Shown: positions 21,869 through 25,330 of the stretch, piece by piece
Numbering within the stretch: the first letter of the stretch is position 1
Layout of the letters: the number at the start of each line of letters is the position of its first letter
DNA from: JAHFUI01 sp041485905
GTDB lineage: Bacteria > Acidobacteriota > Vicinamibacteria > Vicinamibacterales > CAVVIG01
Direction: 5' to 3'
Assembly (NCBI GenBank): GCA_041485905.1
Contig: JBGPKK010000056.1
Span: 1-25,330 of the forward strand
DNA length: 25,330 bases
Notes under the pieces: model-generated
The model's input: the letters and a program-made list of their open reading frames with translations, nothing else
What the model was told of the DNA's origin: nothing
Database searches by the model: none
Made by a program: the position numbers and the translations under genes

Positions 21869-22744
21869 ATGTCACGTGTCACGACCGTGGGTCGCGCGGC
21901 CTGGACCGACGCCCCACGCGGCTTGCCGCCGACCGAGGCGGCGTCGGCGCTCGAATCGGGCGACGTGTTGTTCTTCCCGAACCTCGCATTCGCGTCCGAC
22001 GCTTCGGAGCAGTCCCTTTTCTCGCCTGCGATCGTCGCCACCGCCAAGAACATCAGCTTCGATCCCGCCACCGGTCGCCTCGGAGGCACGGCGCTCAATG
22101 CCACGGACGCGGCGCCGCTTCGCGATCTCGTCTCCCGATTCAGCGGTCTCGCCGCGAGGTTCGTCGGTCAGCTGCTGACACCCTACGGCGATCGCATCGC
22201 GATCGGCCGAACGAGCTTCCGTCCCGTCGAAGTCGCCGGCCGCGCGAGCTCGTGGCGCAAGGACGACACGCGGCTGCACATCGACAGCTTCCCGGCGACC
22301 CCCGTTCAGGGCCGACGCATCCTGCGTGTCTTCACGAACGTGAATCCACACGGGCGCGCGCGGATCTGGCGAATCGGCGAAGACTTCGAGAGCGTCGCCG
22401 AGCGGTTCGCGCGGCTCCTTCGATTGCCGCTCCCGGGCCACGCGTCGATCCTCGCGCTGCTCGGCCTCACGAAATCACGTCGGTCGCCGTACGACGCGTT
22501 GATGCTGCAGCTCCACGACCGAATGAAGGCTGACACGGAGTACCAGGCGCGCGCCCCGCAGACCGAGTTCGCATTTCCGGCGGGATCGACGTGGATGGCC
22601 TTCACCGATCAAGTAAGCCACGCGGCGATGGCAGGGCAGTATCAGCTCGAACAGACGTTTCTCTTGCCCATCGACGCGATGCTCGACGAACAACGTTCTC
22701 CCCTCAGGGTTCTCGAGCGCATTGTCGGTCGTCGGCTGGTGTGA
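21869..22744 (+). CDS. kdoO: Kdo 3-hydroxylase-like Fe(II)/2-oxoglutarate dioxygenase
   Basis: A 291-residue protein resembling KdoO, which hydroxylates the inner-core Kdo sugar of lipopolysaccharide to Ko using Fe(II), O2 and 2-oxoglutarate. Family-like segments are SGDVLFFPNLAF, WRKDDTRLHIDSFPATP, GRRILRVFTNVNPHGRARIW and SHAAMAGQYQLEQTFLLP. The facial triad is His137-x-Asp139 with a distal His251. It has no signal peptide, consistent with a cytoplasmic or membrane-peripheral enzyme. ATG 21869 follows the small-protein stop by 12 nt; the ribosome binding site is weak. If correct, the organism makes Kdo-containing LPS with a modified core. The main alternative is a related sugar dioxygenase. 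Confidence 0.85.
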   Translation: MSRVTTVGRAAWTDAPRGLPPTEAASALESGDVLFFPNLAFASDASEQSLFSPAIVATAKNISFDPATGRLGGTALNATDAAPLRDLVSRFSGLAARFVGQLLTPYGDRIAIGRTSFRPVEVAGRASSWRKDDTRLHIDSFPATPVQGRRILRVFTNVNPHGRARIWRIGEDFESVAERFARLLRLPLPGHASILALLGLTKSRRSPYDALMLQLHDRMKADTEYQARAPQTEFAFPAGSTWMAFTDQVSHAAMAGQYQLEQTFLLPIDAMLDEQRSPLRVLERIVGRRLV

Positions 22745-22782
22745 TACGTCCAAATTTGTCGACCGCGCCGTTCCGGGGTCGC

Positions 22783-22788
22783 TATAAT
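22783..22788 (+). promoter_or_regulatory. Consensus -10 box before the kinase gene
   Basis: TATAAT, a perfect -10 hexamer, lies 11 nt before GTG 22800 and 14 nt before ATG 22803, so the leader would be only a few bases long. TTGTCG is 21 bp upstream, too far for a standard -35. Confidence 0.55.
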
Positions 22789-22799
22789 CCGGACCGTCT

Positions 22800-24380
22800 G
22801 TGATGCTCGCTCCTGATGCGCGCCTCGGCCCGTATGAAATCCTGAGCGCTCTTGGCGCCGGGGGCATGGGCGAGGTCTATCGCGCGCGCGATCCGCGTCT
22901 CGGGCGCGACGTCGCCGTAAAGGTTCTGCCGACAGCCTTCTCCCGGGACGCCGAGCGCCTGCGCCGCTTCGAGCAGGAAGCCCGCGCCGCCGCGGCGCTG
23001 AACCATCCCAACATCCTCGCCGTCCACGACATCGGTCAGCATGACGAGTCACCGTACATCGTCGCGGAACTGCTCGAGGGGGAAACGCTGCGGGCACGCC
23101 TGACCGGCGAGGCGATCCCTGTGCGTAAAGCCGTCGAGTACGCGGTGCAGATCGCCCGCGGGCTTGCCGCCGCCCACGACAAGGGGATCGTGCATCGCGA
23201 TCTGAAACCGGAAAATATCTTCGTCACGGCGGACGGCCACGTGAAGATTCTCGACTTCGGCCTCGTCAAGCTGACGGAAAAAGCTCCGGCGGCAGCGGCT
23301 GCGACAGACCTCCCGACGACGCCGAACACGGATCCCGGTCTGGTGCTCGGCACGGTCGGCTACATGGCGCCCGAGCAGGTGCGCGGCTTCTCGGCCGACC
23401 ACCATGTGGGTTCTTTTCGGCGTCGGACGCCGGCGTGTTGGTGTACCAGACCGGGACTGCCGCGGGCACGCCCCAGCTCACATGGCTCGATCGCACCGGC
23501 AAGTCTCTGGCGACCGTGGGCAGTCCGGCCGCCTATGGGGACCTTGCGCTATCGCTGGATGGGAAGAAGGCGGCGGTCAGTCTCGTGAACTCCGGGCCGG
23601 GCGGCGAGGACATCTGGCTGCTCGATCTCGAGCGTGGCGGCCTGCCCACGCCCTTCACCTTCGACGCGGCCAACGACAGGTCGCCGATTTGGTCGCCTGA
23701 CGGGAGCCGCGTCGTCTTCGCCTCGAACCGAGGGAGAGCCGGGCCACTGCGCTACGACCTGTATCAAAAGGCTTCGAGCGGGACTGGCAGTGAGGATGTG
23801 CTGTGGGCCGACAACCTGAACAAAACTCCGACCAACTGGTCGCCTGACGGGCGTTTCATTCTCTATACCTCGACTGTGACGGGCGCGCCCGGTGATGTGT
23901 GGATCCTGCCGCTCTTCGGCGATCGGAAACCGTCCCCCTTTCTTCAGACACCGTTCGGCGAAGCCCAAGGTCAGTTCTCACGCGACGGCCGTTGGATCGC
24001 GTACGTCTCGAACGAATCCGGGCGGGACCAGGTGTACGTCGCTCCCTTCGCAGGGCCGGGCGGGGCTCCGGGCGGCAAGTGGCCAATCTCCGCCAACGGA
24101 GGCACCCAGCCGCGATGGCGTCGCGATGGGAAAGAGATTGTTTTCGTCAGTCCTGCTGACAATACCTTGATGGCCGCCGAGGTGAGCGCTCGGGATTCAG
24201 CGTTTGAGGTGGGCGCCGTCAAGGCCTTGGTTTGCGATTCGCCCGCCCGGGACGCCGCGGAACAGCTATCAGGTGTCGGCCGATGGCCAGCGATTTCTCG
24301 TCAACATGGGGCCGGTCCAAGCGGCGACGGCGACACCGATCACAGTCGTCGTGAACTGGACGGCCGGTCTGAAGAAGTAG
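22800..24380 (+). pseudogene. Ser/Thr protein kinase-TolB-like propeller, internally deleted and frameshifted
   Basis: The first 201 residues are a normal Hanks-type kinase N-lobe and catalytic loop: glycine loop LGAGGMGEVY, Lys41, HRDLKPEN (132-139), DFG (152-154) and GTVGYMAPEQVRG (184-196). After GFSADH (nt about 23400) the frame breaks. A different frame continues with the propeller half of such proteins, FSASDAGVLVYQTGT, with WD40/TolB-like repeats (RSPIWSPDGSRVVFASNRGR, GQFSRDGRWIAYVSNESGR). At about 24229-24233 one extra base shifts the frame again; the proper end reads RNSYQVSADGQRFLVNMG and ends VVVNWTAGLKK at stop 24378-24380. From typical members I infer that the kinase C-lobe, the membrane helix and the first blades, several hundred residues, are missing. 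Promoter and start look intact, so decay or misassembly is recent. The truncated kinase (ORF ending at 23588) would be inactive. Confidence 0.85.
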
Positions 24381-24401
24381 GCGCGCGGCGGCTCGCGGCC
24401 T

Positions 24402-24848
24402 TCAATAGGCAGATACGATCGCGATTGATTCGGGTCGGGCGCCCTTCACCGCTCCGAGTCGTACATTCTGATCGAGGGTGACGAGGCACCCGCCTCGTTT
24501 GACGGCCAATCCCAACAGATAAATGTCGGTGAGGTGCTTGTGGCCTCGAGCGAGCGCCGCGTCGAACAGCCGTTCGTCGAGGAGTGAGACCGAATCAGGC
24601 CAGAATTCATGATGGCCGCTGGCGCAGAACGTGCGCATGCGGTCCACGAGCTCCGGCACACGCGTCATCACACCCCCGCCTGCGGGATTGCTAAGGATTC
24701 GAACGAACGCGTTTTCGGTGAGCGGACACGTCGCCCAGCCCGACGCGTGGTGATCTTCGAACCAATCGTGAGCGATCTCGTGATGGACGTGGTCGGCGTC
24801 GAACAGCGCGATGAGAACGTTGACGTCGAGCAGTGCCCTCCGGCTCAT
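24402..24848 (-). CDS. vapC: VapC-type PIN-domain toxin
   Basis: A 148-residue PIN-domain ribonuclease of a type II toxin-antitoxin pair. The four acidic residues are present: Asp8 in LLDVNVLIAL, Glu45 in LTENAFVRI, Asp108 in HLTDIYLLGLA and Asp126 in LVTLDQNV. Such toxins cleave tRNA or rRNA when released from the antitoxin. The ATG overlaps the antitoxin stop in ATGA, the usual coupled arrangement. The toxin appears complete and presumably active. It lies on the strand opposite the broken kinase gene and only about 20 nt from its end. Confidence 0.92.
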   Translation of the reverse strand: MSRRALLDVNVLIALFDADHVHHEIAHDWFEDHHASGWATCPLTENAFVRILSNPAGGGVMTRVPELVDRMRTFCASGHHEFWPDSVSLLDERLFDAALARGHKHLTDIYLLGLAVKRGGCLVTLDQNVRLGAVKGARPESIAIVSAY

Positions 24849-25069
24849 GCTTCGTCGAGGAGCTCCTCCACGCGTTTCATCGTCAGAATTCGCGTTCCCG
24901 GTCGCCGCGGCAGGACAGGCACGCCGTTACGCACCCGTCCGGCCTGCTTCGGTTCGAGCGCCTTGCGAGCGAGTTCCGACAGCACCTGACCCGCAGTTTT
25001 TCCCCGCATGGCCGCGATTTCTCTTGCAGCCTGCAACACGTCGTCGTCGAGATCCAGCGTGGTCCGCAT
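24845..25069 (-). CDS. vapB: VapB-type ribbon-helix-helix antitoxin
   Basis: A 74-residue antitoxin. The N-terminal MRTTLDLDDDVLQAAREIAA and following TAGQVLSELARKAL form a ribbon-helix-helix DNA-binding domain; the C-terminal ILTMKRVEELLDEA should wrap the toxin. ATG 25069 is chosen over upstream in-frame ATGs (25090, 25087) because the ribbon strand begins there and a well-formed promoter ends 6 nt before it. The longer forms would start inside the promoter. It neutralises the PIN toxin and, with it, represses its own promoter through the repeats at 25076-25096. Confidence 0.9.
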   Translation of the reverse strand: MRTTLDLDDDVLQAAREIAAMRGKTAGQVLSELARKALEPKQAGRVRNGVPVLPRRPGTRILTMKRVEELLDEA

Positions 25070-25104
25070 CCGTGGATCATCACGCATCACGCATCAGATG
25101 TCAA
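25070..25104 (-). promoter_or_regulatory. Promoter and triple-heptad operator of the toxin-antitoxin operon
   Basis: Minus strand: perfect -35 TTGACA (25104-25099), 17-bp spacer, -10 GATGAT (25081-25076), then 6 nt to ATG 25069. The spacer and -10 consist of three tandem heptads (TGATGCG twice, then TGATGAT; 25096-25076), a typical array for ribbon-helix-helix dimers. The spacing predicts a leaderless mRNA with autorepression. Confidence 0.7.
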
Positions 25105-25185
25105 GAGCGACGCGCCACGTCAGCCTGCGTGTCGGCGAAGGCCGTCAGCGCGAGGCCGTCGCGTCGGGGTGTCCTATTCCTCGTG

Positions 25186-25191
25186 TACACT
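25186..25191 (+). promoter_or_regulatory. Candidate -10 box before the last gene
   Basis: TACACT, followed after 9 nt by AGGAGG (25201-25206) and ATG at 25211. Unlike the leaderless cases, this gives a short leader with a near-perfect ribosome binding site. No clear -35 is seen. Confidence 0.4.
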
Positions 25192-25210
25192 TCGCCCCAC
25201 AGGAGGCTCC

Positions 25211-25330
25211 ATGAACCGACGGTTCCTCGTGGCGGTTGCGACGGTCCTTGTATCGCTCGCGACGGCCGCGGCGCCTCCGGCAGTAGGCCGGACCTTATCA
25301 GGTCCGGCAGCGCAGGCAGTAGGCCGGACC
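25211..25330 (+). CDS. Exported protein, N-terminal fragment (truncated by window edge)
   Basis: Forty codons run to the end of the window. AGGAGG is 4 nt upstream of the ATG. The start MNRRFLVAVATVLVSLATAA is a signal peptide (twin Arg, but no Tat consensus). The next residues, PAVGRTLSGPAAQAVGRT, are encoded by two tandem copies of the REP-like palindrome, so the mature N-terminus is repeat-derived. Function cannot be judged from this fragment. Confidence 0.65.
   Translation, partial: MNRRFLVAVATVLVSLATAAAPPAVGRTLSGPAAQAVGRT
25280..25330. repeat. Tandem REP-like palindromes inside a coding start
   Basis: GCCGGACC-TTATCA-GGTCCGGC (25287-25308) preceded by GCAGTAG, and a second copy beginning GCAGTAGGCCGGACC 36 bp later and cut by the window end. 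It is the same unit as at 4240 and 19697. The 36-bp period preserves the reading frame. Confidence 0.75.

Noticed and set aside
25076..25096. Short tandem repeats as a CRISPR fragment
   Set aside because: Heptads without spacers, located in a toxin-antitoxin promoter; no CRISPR repeat-spacer pattern or cas gene in the window.
1..25330. tRNA, rRNA or riboswitch genes
   Set aside because: No tRNA cloverleaf ends, rRNA segments or recognised riboswitch cores were seen by eye; a covariance-model search was not possible.

Overview
The window is GC-rich, almost fully coding DNA from a Gram-negative-type bacterium. An outer membrane is implied by a Kdo-hydroxylase-like LPS gene, many exported proteins and two periplasmic cell-wall enzymes. 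The gene mix suggests a soil acidobacterium, perhaps of the Vicinamibacteria: PQQ/cytochrome c quinoproteins, a Ser/Thr kinase joined to a TolB-like propeller, exported metallo-beta-lactamase-fold hydrolases, and palindromic repeats that run in frame through coding sequences. This placement is inference; there is no rRNA or other marker gene here.

Layout. 1-698 (-): N-terminal part of a type III restriction-like helicase, followed by a G-rich stretch. 759-4193 (-): a two-gene unit of a cytochrome c/PQQ dehydrogenase and a Tat-type amidase. 4273-10679 (+): a divergent catabolic-looking run of a VOC/glyoxalase remnant, FAD monooxygenase, beta-lactamase-fold serine hydrolase, second cytochrome c/PQQ dehydrogenase and ankyrin protein. 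10822-12048 (+): a Uma2-family nuclease-like protein and dihydrofolate reductase. 12194-14220 (-): tandem duplicated exported metallo-beta-lactamase-fold enzymes. 14258-14421: a MITE-like element with TA ends. 14419-16098 (-): an exported 5'-nucleotidase. 16100-16437 (-): an alcohol dehydrogenase remnant. 16488-19618 (-): an ABC ATPase overlapping by 4 nt an ABC-2 permease that is fused to a complete amidohydrolase domain. 19731-21547 (-): an M23 peptidase and an L,D-transpeptidase. 21653-22744 (+): a small charged protein and a Kdo-hydroxylase-like gene. 22800-24380 (+): a broken kinase-propeller gene. 24402-25069 (-): a VapBC toxin-antitoxin pair. 25211-end (+): start of an exported protein.

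Three cross-cutting signals stand out. (1) Families of short palindromes (REP/REPIN-like) lie between genes and also inside at least three, probably four, reading frames without breaking them. (2) Several genes have a -10-like hexamer exactly 6 nt before the start codon, which predicts leaderless mRNAs. (3) Decay is visible in three genes: the VOC protein, the alcohol dehydrogenase and the kinase. The most unusual protein architecture is the ABC-2 permease-amidohydrolase fusion; its predicted topology puts the hydrolase outside the cytoplasm, next to the exporter channel.
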